Notes under the pieces: model-generated | The model's database searches: none | Told to the model about the DNA's origin: nothing | Seen by the model: the letters and a program-made list of their open reading frames with translations, nothing else | Source of the DNA: Roseomonas genomospecies 6 | Lineage (GTDB): Bacteria > Pseudomonadota > Alphaproteobacteria > Azospirillales > Azospirillaceae | Length of the DNA: 64,000 nt | Assembly: GCF_008365375.1 (NCBI RefSeq) | Contig: NZ_QOKW01000008.1 | Span: forward strand, 62,001-126,000 | Reading direction: 5' to 3' | Shown: positions 1 through 8,480 of the stretch, one piece after another | Numbering within the stretch: position 1 is the stretch's first letter | Layout: every line of letters starts with the position of its first letter | Translations under genes and position numbers: made by a program

Positions 1-916
1 GCAGATGATCGCGGGTTTCCTCGACCCCAGCGGCGGGCGGGTGACGCTGGACGGCGCCGACCTGCTGGCCAGGAAGCCGAACGAGCGCGGCCTCGGCATC
101 GTCTTCCAGAGCTACGCGCTGTTCCCCCACATGACGGCGGCGGAGAACGTCGCCTTCGGGCTTGAGATGCGCGGCGTGCCGCGGGCCGACCGCGACCGGA
201 TGGTGCGCGACACCCTGCAACTGGTGGGGCTGGGCGCCTTCGGCGACCGCTACCCGCGCCGCATGTCCGGCGGCCAGCAGCAGCGCGTGGCGCTCGCCCG
301 CGCCCTGGTCATCAAGCCGAGCCTGCTCCTTCTGGACGAGCCGCTGTCCAACCTCGACGCCAAGATGCGCGAGGAGATGCAGATCGAGCTGCGCCGCATC
401 CAGCGCACCGTCGGCACCACGATGATCCTCGTCACCCACGATCAGGCGGAAGCGATGGCGCTGTCCGACCGCGTGGTCATCATGAACAAGGGCAAGGTCG
501 AACAGGTCGCCGCCCCGCAGGACGCCTACGACAACCCGGCCAGCGCCTTCGTCGCCAACTTCCTTGGCCGCACCAACCTGTTGCAGGGCGTGGTGAGCCG
601 CGACGTTGGAGGGGGACGCATCGACGTCGCGGGCGCCGTCTGGCCGGTCGGGGCCGATGTGCCCGCCGGACCCGGCGTGCTGACCGTGCGGCCGGAGAAG
701 GTGACCTTCGTGGATGGTGACGGCGTGCCGGGCCGCGTCCAGGCGCGTGTCTTCCAGGGCACGCAATGGCTGTTCGAAGTGACGACCGAGGCCGGACCGC
801 TGACGGTCATCCGCCAGCACGACGGGCGGACGATGCCGGGCGAGGACGAACCGGTGCGGGTCGGCTGGCGGGCGGAGGACATGCGCGTCATTCCCGGCCA
901 GGCCGGTGCGCCGTGA
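1..916 (+). CDS. ABC importer ATP-binding protein, PotA-like (5' partial)
   Basis: ATPase subunit that would energise the two permeases that follow. The gene enters from the left edge, so Walker A is not visible; the first visible codons read into QMIAGF, the stretch normally just after Walker A. Visible motifs are the Q-loop FQSYALFPHM, the signature MSGGQQQRVAL, Walker B LLLLDEPLSNLDAK and the H-loop VTHDQ. The last ~100 residues form a TOBE-like regulatory domain, as in PotA/FbpC/CysA-type ATPases. The stop overlaps the next GTG by four bases (GTGA), so translation is coupled. Family assignment is firm; polyamine specificity is not shown, and the oxidases downstream suggest an amino compound or opine instead. 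Confidence 0.93.
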   Translation, partial: QMIAGFLDPSGGRVTLDGADLLARKPNERGLGIVFQSYALFPHMTAAENVAFGLEMRGVPRADRDRMVRDTLQLVGLGAFGDRYPRRMSGGQQQRVALARALVIKPSLLLLDEPLSNLDAKMREEMQIELRRIQRTVGTTMILVTHDQAEAMALSDRVVIMNKGKVEQVAAPQDAYDNPASAFVANFLGRTNLLQGVVSRDVGGGRIDVAGAVWPVGADVPAGPGVLTVRPEKVTFVDGDGVPGRVQARVFQGTQWLFEVTTEAGPLTVIRQHDGRTMPGEDEPVRVGWRAEDMRVIPGQAGAP

Positions 917-1863
917 CCGCGATTCCCACGGACAAGAACATGGACCCGGCCATGGCGACGGACACCGCCTCCTCCGCACCGCCGGCCCCGGCCCCAACCG
1001 CCGAGCCGGAGCGCCGCGCCCTGGCGCCGTACCTGCTGAGCCTGCCGGCGCTGGCGCTGTTCGCCGTGCTGCTGCTGGTTCCGCTGGCGATGACCTTCCT
1101 GCTGTCGCTGAACAGCTTCGGCTTCTACACCGGCATCCAGGACGTCTGGCAGCTCGGCAACTACATCGACATTGCCACCGACGGCTACTTCCACGAGGTG
1201 TTCCTGCGGACCTTCCGCATCGCCGCCGCGGTCACGCTTCTGTGCGCGCTGCTCGGGGCGCCGGAAGCCTACGTTCTGCGCCGGATGCGGTCGCCCTGGC
1301 GGGGCCTGTGCCTGCTGATCGTGCTGGGTCCGCTGCTGATCTCGGTGGTGTCGCGCACGCTGGGCTGGGCGCTGCTGTTCGGGTCGACCGGGATCATCAA
1401 TACGGCGCTGATGTCGGTCGGGCTGATCGCCACGCCCATCGAGTTCATGTACACGGAAACCGGCGTCATCATCGCGCTGACCCATGTGCTGGTTCCCTTC
1501 ATGGTGCTGTCGGTGTGGGCGTCGCTGCAGCGGCTCGACCCGCAGGTGGAGAACGCCGCCCTGTCGCTGGGCGCCAAGCCCTTCACGGTGCTGCGCCGCG
1601 TGGTTCTGCCGCAGGTCGTCCCCGGCATCCTGTCCGGCTCGATCATCGTCTTCGCGCTGGCCGCCAGCGCCTTCGCCACCCCGGCGATCATCGGCGGGCG
1701 GCGCCTGAAGGTGGCCGCGACCCTGGCCTACGACGAGTTCCTGAACACGCTCAACTGGCCGCTGGGCGCCGCCGTGGCGATCCTGCTGCTGGTCGCCAAC
1801 GTGGTCATCATCGTCGGCTGCAACCGCCTGGTCGAGCGTCGCTACAAGCAGGTGTTCGAATGA
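913..1863 (+). CDS. ABC importer permease, PotB-like
   Basis: Inner-membrane permease of about 316 residues. A hydrophilic, Ala/Pro-rich N-terminus is followed by about six membrane segments, the first around the LLSLPALALFAVLLLVPLAM region. The EAA loop that docks on the ATPase is visible near the C-terminal third as ENAALSLGAKPFTVLRRVVL. GTG at 913 is chosen because it overlaps the ATPase stop; ATG codons at 940 and 952 are alternatives because no strong ribosome-binding site is visible. It ends by overlapping the next permease (ATGA). Confidence 0.9.
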   Translation: MTAIPTDKNMDPAMATDTASSAPPAPAPTAEPERRALAPYLLSLPALALFAVLLLVPLAMTFLLSLNSFGFYTGIQDVWQLGNYIDIATDGYFHEVFLRTFRIAAAVTLLCALLGAPEAYVLRRMRSPWRGLCLLIVLGPLLISVVSRTLGWALLFGSTGIINTALMSVGLIATPIEFMYTETGVIIALTHVLVPFMVLSVWASLQRLDPQVENAALSLGAKPFTVLRRVVLPQVVPGILSGSIIVFALAASAFATPAIIGGRRLKVAATLAYDEFLNTLNWPLGAAVAILLLVANVVIIVGCNRLVERRYKQVFE

Positions 1864-2660
1864 ACCGCAACGGCCCCGTCGCGCTGATCTTCCACACGCT
1901 GTTCCTGGCCTTCCTGCTGGCGCCGATCCTGATCGTGTGCGTGGTCGCCTTCACGTCCCACGGCTATCTGTCGCTGCCGACGGAAGGGCCGTCGCTGCGC
2001 TGGTTCAGGGCCATCGGCGACAACCCGGAGTTCCTGCGCGCCTTCCGCGACAGCCTCGTGCTGGGAGCGCTTTCCTCCACCCTCGCGGTGGGCTTCTCGA
2101 TCCCGGCAGCACTGGCCATCGCCCGCCACCGCTTCCCGGGGCGCGAGGCCATCACGGCGCTGTTCCTGTCGCCGCTGATGGTGCCGCACATCGTCCTGGG
2201 AATCGCCTTCCTGCGCTTCTTCACGCTGATCGGGCTGGGCGGGACCTTCACCGGGCTGGTGCTGAGCCACGTCATCATCATCCTGCCCTTCGCGCTGCGG
2301 CTGATCCTGGCCGCCTCCACCGGCATGGACCGGTCCATCGAGAACGCGGCGTCGTCGCTGGGCGCCACCTCCTGGACGACCTTCCGCCGGGTGACCCTGC
2401 CGCTGATCCTGCCGGGCGTGGCGAGCGGCTGGGTGCTGGCCTTCATCAACAGCTTCGACGAGGTGACGATGACCGTCTTCATCGCCTCGCCCGAGACGAC
2501 GACGCTGCCCGTTCGCCTCTTCCTCTACATCCAGGACAACATCGACCCGCTGGTGGCGGCCGTGTCGGCGGCGCTGATCTTCATGACGGTGGCCGCGATG
2601 CTGGTGCTGGACCGCCTGTACGGGCTTGAGCGGCTGCTGGTCGGCCGCGGACAGGAGTGA
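1860..2660 (+). CDS. ABC importer permease, PotC-like
   Basis: Second permease, 266 residues, pairing with the PotB-like subunit to form the membrane channel. Membrane segments start at once (LIFHTLFLAFLLAPILIVCV), and the EAA loop reads ENAASSLGATSWTTFRRVTL. The ATG overlaps the preceding stop by four bases. No periplasmic binding protein of the PotD/Fbp type lies downstream; it is probably upstream of the window. The binding protein at 7076 belongs to the HisJ class and is not the usual partner of a PotBC pair. Confidence 0.9.
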   Translation: MNRNGPVALIFHTLFLAFLLAPILIVCVVAFTSHGYLSLPTEGPSLRWFRAIGDNPEFLRAFRDSLVLGALSSTLAVGFSIPAALAIARHRFPGREAITALFLSPLMVPHIVLGIAFLRFFTLIGLGGTFTGLVLSHVIIILPFALRLILAASTGMDRSIENAASSLGATSWTTFRRVTLPLILPGVASGWVLAFINSFDEVTMTVFIASPETTTLPVRLFLYIQDNIDPLVAAVSAALIFMTVAAMLVLDRLYGLERLLVGRGQE

Positions 2661-2668
2661 CGCAGACC

Positions 2669-3799
2669 ATGAGCGAACCTACGAGATCCGATTACGACGT
2701 CGCCGTGGTCGGCGGCGGGCTGGTCGGGTCGGCCATCGCCTGGGGCCTCGCCCGCCAGGGGCAGACGGTGGCCATCCTGGACGAGGGGGACATCGCCGTC
2801 CGCCCGTCGCGCGGCAACTTCGCGCTGGTGTGGGTGCAGGGCAAGGGGCTCGGCATGCCGGAATACGCGGGGTGGACCAAGCGGTCCGCCGACGGCTGGA
2901 CCGGCTTCGCCGACCAGCTCCGCGAGCAGACGGGGATCGACGTCCGCTACGAGCGGCCCGGCGGCTTCATGCCCCTGCTGTCGGAGGAGGAGGTGGAGAA
3001 GCGCGCCAGCCAGCTCCGCCGCCTGCACAACCAGCCGGACATGGTGCGCTACGACTACGAGATGCTGGACCGCGCCGCCGTCGAGAAGGAGATGCCCTTC
3101 ATCGGCAAGGACGTGGTGGGCGCGAGCTATTGCCCGCTGGACGGCCACTGCAACTCGCTGAAGCTCCTGCGGGCTCTGCACACGGGTCTGGAGCGGTCCG
3201 GCGTCGCCTATCTGCCCAACCGCCGGGTCGAGCGGATCGAGCCGCGCGACGGCGGATTCCGTCTCGTCACCGCGGGCGGCGAGGTCCGGTCGGGCAAGGT
3301 GGTGCTGGCAGCCGGGCACGACAGCCGCCGGCTGGCGCCGATGGTCGGGCTGAGCGCCCCCGTCCGGCCCGAGCGCGGCCACATCATCGTGACCGAGAAG
3401 ACCGCGCCCTTCCTGAAATTCCCGGTCGGCTTCATCCGCCAGACCGACGAGGGCGGCGTGATGATCGGCGACAGCTTCGAGGACGCCGGATTCGACACCA
3501 CGGTGCGCAACGGCGTGTCCTCCACCATCGCCGACCGCGCGATCCGCATCTTCCCGCTGCTGGGCAAGCTGAACGTCGTGCGCACCTGGGCGGCGCTGCG
3601 CGTGCTGACCCCGGACGGCTTCCCGATCTACGAGCAGTCGGCCAGCATGCCCGGCGCCTTCGTCGCCACCTGCCACAGCGGCGTCACCCTTGCCGCCAAC
3701 CACGCCCTCGCGCTGGCGCCGCACATCGCGGCCGGTTCCCTGCCCGAGACGTTCACCGCTTTCAGCGCCCGGAGGTTCGATGTTTCAACGGCTGCCTGA
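2669..3799 (+). CDS. FAD-dependent amine/amino-acid oxidoreductase (DadA/glycine-oxidase-like)
   Basis: DAO-family flavoprotein of 376 residues expected to oxidise a secondary amine or D-amino acid to an imine. The N-terminal dinucleotide-binding motif is VVGGGLVGSAIAWGLARQG, and the C-terminal TCHSGVTLAANHALALAP stretch is the usual FAD-contacting end of the DAO fold. ATG 2669 is preferred over an in-frame GTG at 2657 because AGGAG at 2653-2657 lies at a workable distance from the ATG. It overlaps the next gene by 20 bases. Together with the three genes that follow it resembles a multi-subunit opine/octopine oxidase or HcnABC-type oxidase; the substrate is unknown. Confidence 0.85.
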   Translation: MSEPTRSDYDVAVVGGGLVGSAIAWGLARQGQTVAILDEGDIAVRPSRGNFALVWVQGKGLGMPEYAGWTKRSADGWTGFADQLREQTGIDVRYERPGGFMPLLSEEEVEKRASQLRRLHNQPDMVRYDYEMLDRAAVEKEMPFIGKDVVGASYCPLDGHCNSLKLLRALHTGLERSGVAYLPNRRVERIEPRDGGFRLVTAGGEVRSGKVVLAAGHDSRRLAPMVGLSAPVRPERGHIIVTEKTAPFLKFPVGFIRQTDEGGVMIGDSFEDAGFDTTVRNGVSSTIADRAIRIFPLLGKLNVVRTWAALRVLTPDGFPIYEQSASMPGAFVATCHSGVTLAANHALALAPHIAAGSLPETFTAFSARRFDVSTAA

Positions 3800-4076
3800 C
3801 GCGTCCGGAGAGCGCGTGTCCTTCACCATCGACGGCCGCCCGGCGGAGGCGCTGTCCGGCGATTCCGTCTCCGCCGCCCTGCTGGCCAACGGCGTGCGGA
3901 CCTGCCGCAGCACCCCGGTGTCCGGCGCGCCGCGCGCGCCCTACTGCATGATGGGCGTGTGCTTCGACTGCCTCGTCACCATCGACGGGGTGGGCAACCG
4001 CCAGGGCTGCCAGGTGCGCGTCGCCCCCGGCATGGCCGTGGAAACCCAGAACGGCAAGCGGGAGATCGAGCGGTGA
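3780..4076 (+). CDS. (2Fe-2S)-binding subunit of an HcnA/opine-oxidase-type enzyme
   Basis: Small 98-residue ferredoxin-like electron-transfer subunit. Cysteines are grouped in CMMGVCFDC with an earlier Cys at CRSTP and a later one in QGCQV, the plant-type [2Fe-2S] arrangement of HcnA and of the small subunits of proline, sarcosine and opine oxidases. The start follows a clean GGAGG at 3771-3775. It starts inside the end of the preceding oxidase gene and ends overlapping the next (GTGA), implying fixed stoichiometry in one complex. Confidence 0.88.
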   Translation: MFQRLPDASGERVSFTIDGRPAEALSGDSVSAALLANGVRTCRSTPVSGAPRAPYCMMGVCFDCLVTIDGVGNRQGCQVRVAPGMAVETQNGKREIER

Positions 4077-5491
4077 CCACCCAGACCAAGCGCTACGACC
4101 TCGCGGTGATCGGCGGCGGCCCGGCGGGCCTCGCCGCCGCGACGCTCGCCGCCCGGCGCGGCCTGTCCACCGTCCTGCTGGACGAGCAGGGCGCGCCCGG
4201 CGGCCAGATCTACCGCGCCGTCACCCGGACACCGGTGCGGAACCCCAGCGTGCTGGGAACGGATTACTGGCACGGGCTGGATCTGGTCGGGCCGTTCCGC
4301 GACAGCGGGGCGGAGTACCGGCCCGGCGCCACGGTGTGGAGCGTGTCGCGCAGCCTCGACATCGGCCTGTCGCGGGACTCCAAGGCGGACATCCTGCCGG
4401 CCCGCCACATCATCCTGGCGACCGGCGCGCTGGAGCGGCCCTTTCCCATTCCGGGCTGGACCCTGCCGGGCGTGATGGGGGCGGGGGCCGCGCAGATCCT
4501 GCTGAAGACCTCCGGCCTCGTGGCGTCGGGCAACGTGGTGCTGGCCGGCACGGGGCCGCTGCTGTGGCTTCTGGCGTGGCAGTATCTGCGCGCCGGGGCG
4601 CGCATCGACACCATCCTCGACACCACTCCGCGCGAGAACTGGCGGCAGGCCCTGCCGCACATGGGCACCTTCGCCCGCTCCGGCTATGTCGGCAAGGGAT
4701 TGAAGCTGCTTCTGGAGGTCCGGCGCAAGGTCAATGTGATCGGCAACGTCACGGCGCTGCGCGCGGATGGGGACGGGCGGGTGCAATCCGTGCTCTACCG
4801 CCAGGGCGACGGCGCGGAGCGACGCATTCCCGCCGACACGCTGCTGCTCCACCACGGTGTGATCCCGAACATCAACCTCGCCAACGCCACCGGCTGCGCC
4901 CAGAGTTGGGACGAGACGCAGCGCTGCTGGATTCCGGACGTGGATGCGTGGGGCGCCACCTCGGTCGAGGGTGTGTCGGTCGCGGGCGACGGCGCCGGAA
5001 TCGGCGGCGCCCTGGCCGCGGAGCATCGCGGGCGGCTGGCGGCGCTGGACGCGCTGCACCGGCTGGGCCGCATCGACCGCAAGACCCGCGACGCCGACGC
5101 CGGGCCGCACCGCGCGGCGCTGGACAGGGCGGAGCGCGGGCGCGTCTTCCTCGACACGCTCTACGGGCCGTCCAAGGCGTTCCGCGTGCCGGAGAACGAC
5201 ACCATCGTCTGCCGCTGCGAGGAGGTCACCGCCGGGCAGGTGCGCGAGGCCGTGACGCTGGGGGTCAGCGGGCCGAACCAGACCAAGTCCTTCCTGCGCT
5301 GCGGCATGGGGCCGTGCCAGGGCCGCCTGTGTGGTCCCACGGTGGTGGAGGTCATCGCCGACGCGCGCGGCGTCTCCCCGGCGGAGGTCGGCTATTACCG
5401 CCTGCGCCCGCCGGTGAAGCCGATCACGCTGGCCGAGCTGGCCTCGCTGCCCAAGAGCGAGGACGAGGTCGCCGCCGTGATGCATCACTGA
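4073..5491 (+). CDS. FAD/NAD-binding oxidoreductase with C-terminal [2Fe-2S] domain (HcnB/OoxA-like)
   Basis: Large subunit of about 472 residues. The N-terminal FAD motif VIGGGPAGLAAATLAARRG and a mid-protein LATGALERPFPIPGW segment belong to the pyridine-nucleotide-disulfide oxidoreductase fold. The C-terminus carries a BFD-like [2Fe-2S] domain, with Cys pairs in CRCEEVTAG and in LRCGMGPCQGRLC. This domain order is that of HcnB and opine-oxidase subunit A. It should pass electrons from the DAO-like subunit toward the respiratory chain. GTG 4073 overlaps the preceding stop. Confidence 0.88.
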   Translation: MTTQTKRYDLAVIGGGPAGLAAATLAARRGLSTVLLDEQGAPGGQIYRAVTRTPVRNPSVLGTDYWHGLDLVGPFRDSGAEYRPGATVWSVSRSLDIGLSRDSKADILPARHIILATGALERPFPIPGWTLPGVMGAGAAQILLKTSGLVASGNVVLAGTGPLLWLLAWQYLRAGARIDTILDTTPRENWRQALPHMGTFARSGYVGKGLKLLLEVRRKVNVIGNVTALRADGDGRVQSVLYRQGDGAERRIPADTLLLHHGVIPNINLANATGCAQSWDETQRCWIPDVDAWGATSVEGVSVAGDGAGIGGALAAEHRGRLAALDALHRLGRIDRKTRDADAGPHRAALDRAERGRVFLDTLYGPSKAFRVPENDTIVCRCEEVTAGQVREAVTLGVSGPNQTKSFLRCGMGPCQGRLCGPTVVEVIADARGVSPAEVGYYRLRPPVKPITLAELASLPKSEDEVAAVMHH

Positions 5492-5504
5492 GGGGGACCG
5501 TCCG

Positions 5505-6632
5505 ATGCCCGGACCCGACGTCATCGTGGTGGGCGGCGGCCTGCACGGCTGCTCCACCGCCCTGTTCCTGGCGCAGCGCGGGGCCAGCGTTCTCGTGCTG
5601 GAGAAGGACTACATCGGCCGCCATGCGTCCGGCGTGAACGCGGGCGGGGTCCGGCAGCTCGGCCGCCATGTGGCGGAGGTGCCGCTGTCCGTCGCCTCCA
5701 TGGCGCTCTGGCACCGCATCGGCGAGCTGGTCGAGGACGATTGCGGGTTCGAGAGCCACGGGCAGATCCGCGTGGCGGAGAACGCGGCGGAGCTGGCGGC
5801 CTGCCAATCCCGCGTGGACCAGCTCAACGCGCTGGGCTTCACGCACGAGGAGGTGGTGGATCAGGCGGAGCTGCGCCGCCTCGTGCCCGCCATCGCGGAG
5901 CACTGCGTCGGTGCGCTGGTGTCCCGCCGGGACGGGGCGGCGATCCCCTACCGCACGACCTTCGCCTTCAAGCGCAAGGCGGAAAGCCTCGGCGCCCGCT
6001 TCAACGAGGGGGTGACGGTCGCCCGCATCGCCCGCGATGGGCGGAACTGGCGCGTGGAGACGGCGGAGGGCGCCCACCATACGGCGTCCGTGCTGGTCAA
6101 CTGCGCCGGGGCCTGGGCCGACCGCATCGCCGCCCAGCTCGGCGAGCCGGTGCCGCTGGAGGTCGTCGCGCCGATGCTGATGATCACCACCCGCGTTCCC
6201 GCGTTCCTCAAGCCGGTGGTCGGGGCGACGGGGCGCACGCTGTCCTTCAAGCAGTTCCCCAACGGGACCGTGCTGATCGGCGGCGGCCTGCTGGGCCGCG
6301 CGCGGCGGGACGAGAACGGAACGGATCTGGATTTCGCCCGCCTCGCCGTCAACGCGCGCACGGTGTGGGACCTGTTCCCCTGCATGCGCGCGGCCACCAT
6401 CAACCGCTGCTGGGCGGGGATCGAGGCGCGGATGCCGGACGACATCCCGGTCATCGGGCCGAGCGGCACGGAGGAGGGAGTGTTCCACGCCTTCGGCTTC
6501 TCCGCCCACGGCTTCCAGCTCGGCCCCATCGTCGGGCGGATCACGGCGGATCTCGTCACCCGCGGCGAGACCGACCTGCCGATCGCGCCCTTCCGCATCC
6601 AGCGTTTCCGTCAGGCGGCGGTCGCGGCCTGA
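5505..6632 (+). CDS. FAD-dependent oxidoreductase, HcnC/sarcosine-oxidase-beta-like
   Basis: Second DAO-fold oxidase of the operon, 375 residues. The FAD motif is VVGGGLHGCSTALFLAQRG near the N-terminus; RHASGVNAGGVRQLGRHVAE resembles the His/Ala-Ser-GxNAGGVR signature of sarcosine-oxidase beta and opine-oxidase B subunits. The closing AFGFSAHGFQLGPIVGR segment is the usual FAD-contact region. GAGGGGG about eight bases before the ATG is the ribosome-binding site. With two DAO-like subunits present, one may be the catalytic partner of the HcnA/HcnB-like pair and the other an independent oxidase. Confidence 0.86.
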   Translation: MPGPDVIVVGGGLHGCSTALFLAQRGASVLVLEKDYIGRHASGVNAGGVRQLGRHVAEVPLSVASMALWHRIGELVEDDCGFESHGQIRVAENAAELAACQSRVDQLNALGFTHEEVVDQAELRRLVPAIAEHCVGALVSRRDGAAIPYRTTFAFKRKAESLGARFNEGVTVARIARDGRNWRVETAEGAHHTASVLVNCAGAWADRIAAQLGEPVPLEVVAPMLMITTRVPAFLKPVVGATGRTLSFKQFPNGTVLIGGGLLGRARRDENGTDLDFARLAVNARTVWDLFPCMRAATINRCWAGIEARMPDDIPVIGPSGTEEGVFHAFGFSAHGFQLGPIVGRITADLVTRGETDLPIAPFRIQRFRQAAVAA

Positions 6633-6664
6633 CCCATTTCCGTTCTTTTCAGGAGAGTGTATCC

Positions 6665-7027
6665 GTGCCGATCCAGCGTTTCGATTGCGGCCCGCGCATG
6701 AGCGAAATGGTCGTCCACAACGACACCGTCTATCTGTGCGGCCAGATCGCCGATTTCGACGCGATGGGGGAGGTTTCCACCGACGTGGAGGCGCAGACCC
6801 GTGACGTCCTGCGCCAGATCGACACCCTGCTGGCCCGCGCCGGCACCGACAAGAGCAAGCTGCTGACCGCCACCGTCTATCTGGCGGACATGGGCGGCTT
6901 CGCGGCCATGAACACGGCCTGGGACGCCTGGGTCGACCGCGCCAACGCCCCGGCCCGTGCCACGGTCGAGGCGAAGCTGGCGGCTCCGGAATACCGGGTC
7001 GAGATCCAGGTCGTCGCCGCGCTGTAA
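6665..7027 (+). CDS. RidA/YjgF-family enamine/imine deaminase (copy 1)
   Basis: 120-residue member of the RidA family, which hydrolyses reactive 2-enamine/2-imine intermediates to ketones. The conserved Arg region reads PARATVEAKL, and the C-terminal VEIQVVAAL strand is typical. AGGAGA at 6651-6656 sits eight bases before a GTG start. Placement directly after three imine-producing flavoproteins fits a role in clearing or completing their reaction. It differs clearly from the second copy at 7881. Confidence 0.9.
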   Translation: MPIQRFDCGPRMSEMVVHNDTVYLCGQIADFDAMGEVSTDVEAQTRDVLRQIDTLLARAGTDKSKLLTATVYLADMGGFAAMNTAWDAWVDRANAPARATVEAKLAAPEYRVEIQVVAAL

Positions 7028-7075
7028 TCCGCCTTTCCCGCCCCGTCCCTTCCCCTCGCATCCCGGAGCATTCCC

Positions 7076-7855
7076 ATGAAACGTCTGGCCCTTGGCCTGG
7101 CGATGAGCCTTTGCGTCTCCACCCTCGGCCTTTCCACGGCGGCCCTCGCGGAGGGGCCGGCGCTCCGCATCGCGACGGAGGGCGCCTATCCGCCGTTCAA
7201 CCTGACCAAGCCCGACGGGCAGGTGGGCGGGCTGGAGGTGGATCTGGCGAACGCCCTGTGCGAACGCATGAAGCGCACCTGCACCATCGTCACCCAGGAT
7301 TGGGACGGCATCATTCCCGGCCTGATGACGCGCAAGTACGACGCCATCATGGCGACGATGAACATCACGCCGGAACGCGCGAAGGCCATCGCCTTCTCCG
7401 TGCCCTACATGGTGGTCCCCGCCTATTTCGTGGCCGCCACCGACTCCGGCATCGACGGCACGCCGCAGACGCTGAAGGGCAAGACGGTCGGCGCCCAGAC
7501 CTCGACCACCCATTACCGCTACGTCGAGAAGCATCTCGGCGACGCGGTCACGCTGAGAAGCTACGACACCGCCGGCAACCTGCTGGCCGACCTGAAGAGC
7601 GGGCGTGTGGACGCCGCCATCACCACCGGCGCCACCGCGACCGACTGGGTGAAGGCCGACGCGTCCAAGGCGCTTGCCCTGGCCGGCAAGCCGCTGGTGG
7701 ATCAGGACGTGTTCGGTCCCGGCGTGGGCGTCGGCCTGCGCAAGGAGGACACCGACCTGAAGGCATCGTTCGACGCGGCCATCGCGTCGGTCGTGCAGGA
7801 CGGAACGCTCGCCCGCATCGCGGCGAAGTACGTCGATTTCTCCGTCACCCCGTAA
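7076..7855 (+). CDS. Periplasmic amino-acid-binding protein, HisJ/ArtJ-type (SBP family 3)
   Basis: 259-residue secreted binding protein. A Sec signal peptide with an MKRLALGLAM start ends near ALA at residue 25. The mature start ALRIATEGAYPPFNL and the GGLEVDLANALCERM motif are typical of cationic amino-acid-binding proteins (lysine/arginine/ornithine/octopine). No HisQMP-type permeases lie nearby, so it either serves a distant transporter, supplies the upstream PotABC-like system, or acts as a sensor. An octopine/nopaline-type ligand would fit the opine-oxidase-like genes, but this is inference. Confidence 0.9.
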   Translation: MKRLALGLAMSLCVSTLGLSTAALAEGPALRIATEGAYPPFNLTKPDGQVGGLEVDLANALCERMKRTCTIVTQDWDGIIPGLMTRKYDAIMATMNITPERAKAIAFSVPYMVVPAYFVAATDSGIDGTPQTLKGKTVGAQTSTTHYRYVEKHLGDAVTLRSYDTAGNLLADLKSGRVDAAITTGATATDWVKADASKALALAGKPLVDQDVFGPGVGVGLRKEDTDLKASFDAAIASVVQDGTLARIAAKYVDFSVTP

Positions 7856-7880
7856 TCACGAACACCGAAGGGAGTTTCCC

Positions 7881-8228
7881 ATGGTTCAGCGCATCGAGAA
7901 GACCAAGATCATGCACCGCGTCGTGGTGCACAACGGCATCGCCTTCCTCGGCGGCATCATCGCCGACGACGTGTCGGTCGGCATGAGGGAGCAGACCGCC
8001 CAGATCTGCCGCAAGCTGGACGCGGTGCTGGCTCTGGCCGGCACGGACAAGAGCAAGCTGCTGTCCGCCCAGCTCTTCGTCACCAAGATGGCCGCCAAGG
8101 AGGAGATGAACGCCGCGTGGCTGGAATGGCTGGACGGCAACGACCTCCCGGCCCGCGCCACCGTCGGCGTGGCCGACCTGGGCGACCCGTCGATCCTCAT
8201 CGAAGTGGTGGTGACGGCGGCCGTCTGA
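7881..8228 (+). CDS. RidA/YjgF-family protein (copy 2)
   Basis: 115-residue RidA-fold protein. The start context GGGAG before the ATG is good. It shares AGTDKSKLLSAQLFVTKM with the family and PARATVGVADL around the conserved Arg, but the residue after the Val differs from copy 1 (Gly where copy 1 has Glu). It belongs to the COG0251 relatives that often sit singly in catabolic operons. It is the last gene of the left-hand operon and is followed by a stem-loop at 8231. Confidence 0.88.
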   Translation: MVQRIEKTKIMHRVVVHNGIAFLGGIIADDVSVGMREQTAQICRKLDAVLALAGTDKSKLLSAQLFVTKMAAKEEMNAAWLEWLDGNDLPARATVGVADLGDPSILIEVVVTAAV

Positions 8229-8230
8229 TG

Positions 8231-8268
8231 CGGTTCGGAAAATGATCTCTCCCATCATTTTCCAACCG
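8231..8268. terminator. Stem-loop after the oxidase operon
   Basis: Inverted repeat CGGTTcGGAAAATGAT - CTCTCCC - ATCATTTTCCAACCG, 15 paired bases with one bulge, starting two bases after the RidA stop. There is no T-tract, so it may act as an mRNA 3'-end protector or a rho-independent-like terminator used from either side. Confidence 0.55.
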
Positions 8269-8280
8269 TGAAGTCCGTCG

Positions 8281-8341
8281 GATCAATACCCTGGCATTGA
8301 TCGCTACGGTCATGCCGGCGGCGCCTACCGGTGCCGTCGGC
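8281..8341. repeat. Two tandem palindromes, REP-like
   Basis: GATCAAT-N8-ATTGATC (8281-8302) is followed by GCCGGCGGCGCC-TACC-GGTGCCGTCGGC (8314-8341, 10 of 12 paired). Adjacent palindromes in a short intergenic region suggest a bacterial interspersed repeat. The paired hairpins at 31410-31491 have a similar layout, with a TTGAT-containing stem next to a GC-rich stem. Confidence 0.4.
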
Positions 8342-8354
8342 AGGAGGGCGTTTG

Positions 8355-8480
8355 TTATGGGCGCGCCCACATCTGCGCGACGCCTTTGGAATCGGCGATC
8401 ACGGCCCGCACAGACGGGCTGATCGGATCGGCGCCAACGTCCCACCAGAGGAACACACGCGTGTCGAGCAGCAGGTCCAT
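8355..8480 (-). pseudogene. Truncated PIN-domain (VapC-type) toxin remnant
   Basis: 41-residue frame beginning MDLLLDTRVFLWWDVGADP, which matches the N-terminal start of PIN-domain toxins of the LLLDTHVFLWW type, including the first catalytic Asp at residue 6. It then runs on with PSVRAVIADSKGV as expected but stops at a TAA after 41 codons, where the family needs about 120-130. The remaining acidic active-site residues are missing. Its ATG shares one base with the stop of the upstream small ORF, as in toxin-antitoxin pairs. Read as a decayed toxin gene. Confidence 0.7.

Noticed and set aside
2657..3799. GTG 2657 as start of the DadA-like gene
   Set aside because: The only ribosome-binding sequence (AGGAG 2653-2657) would overlap that start, while it suits ATG 2669.
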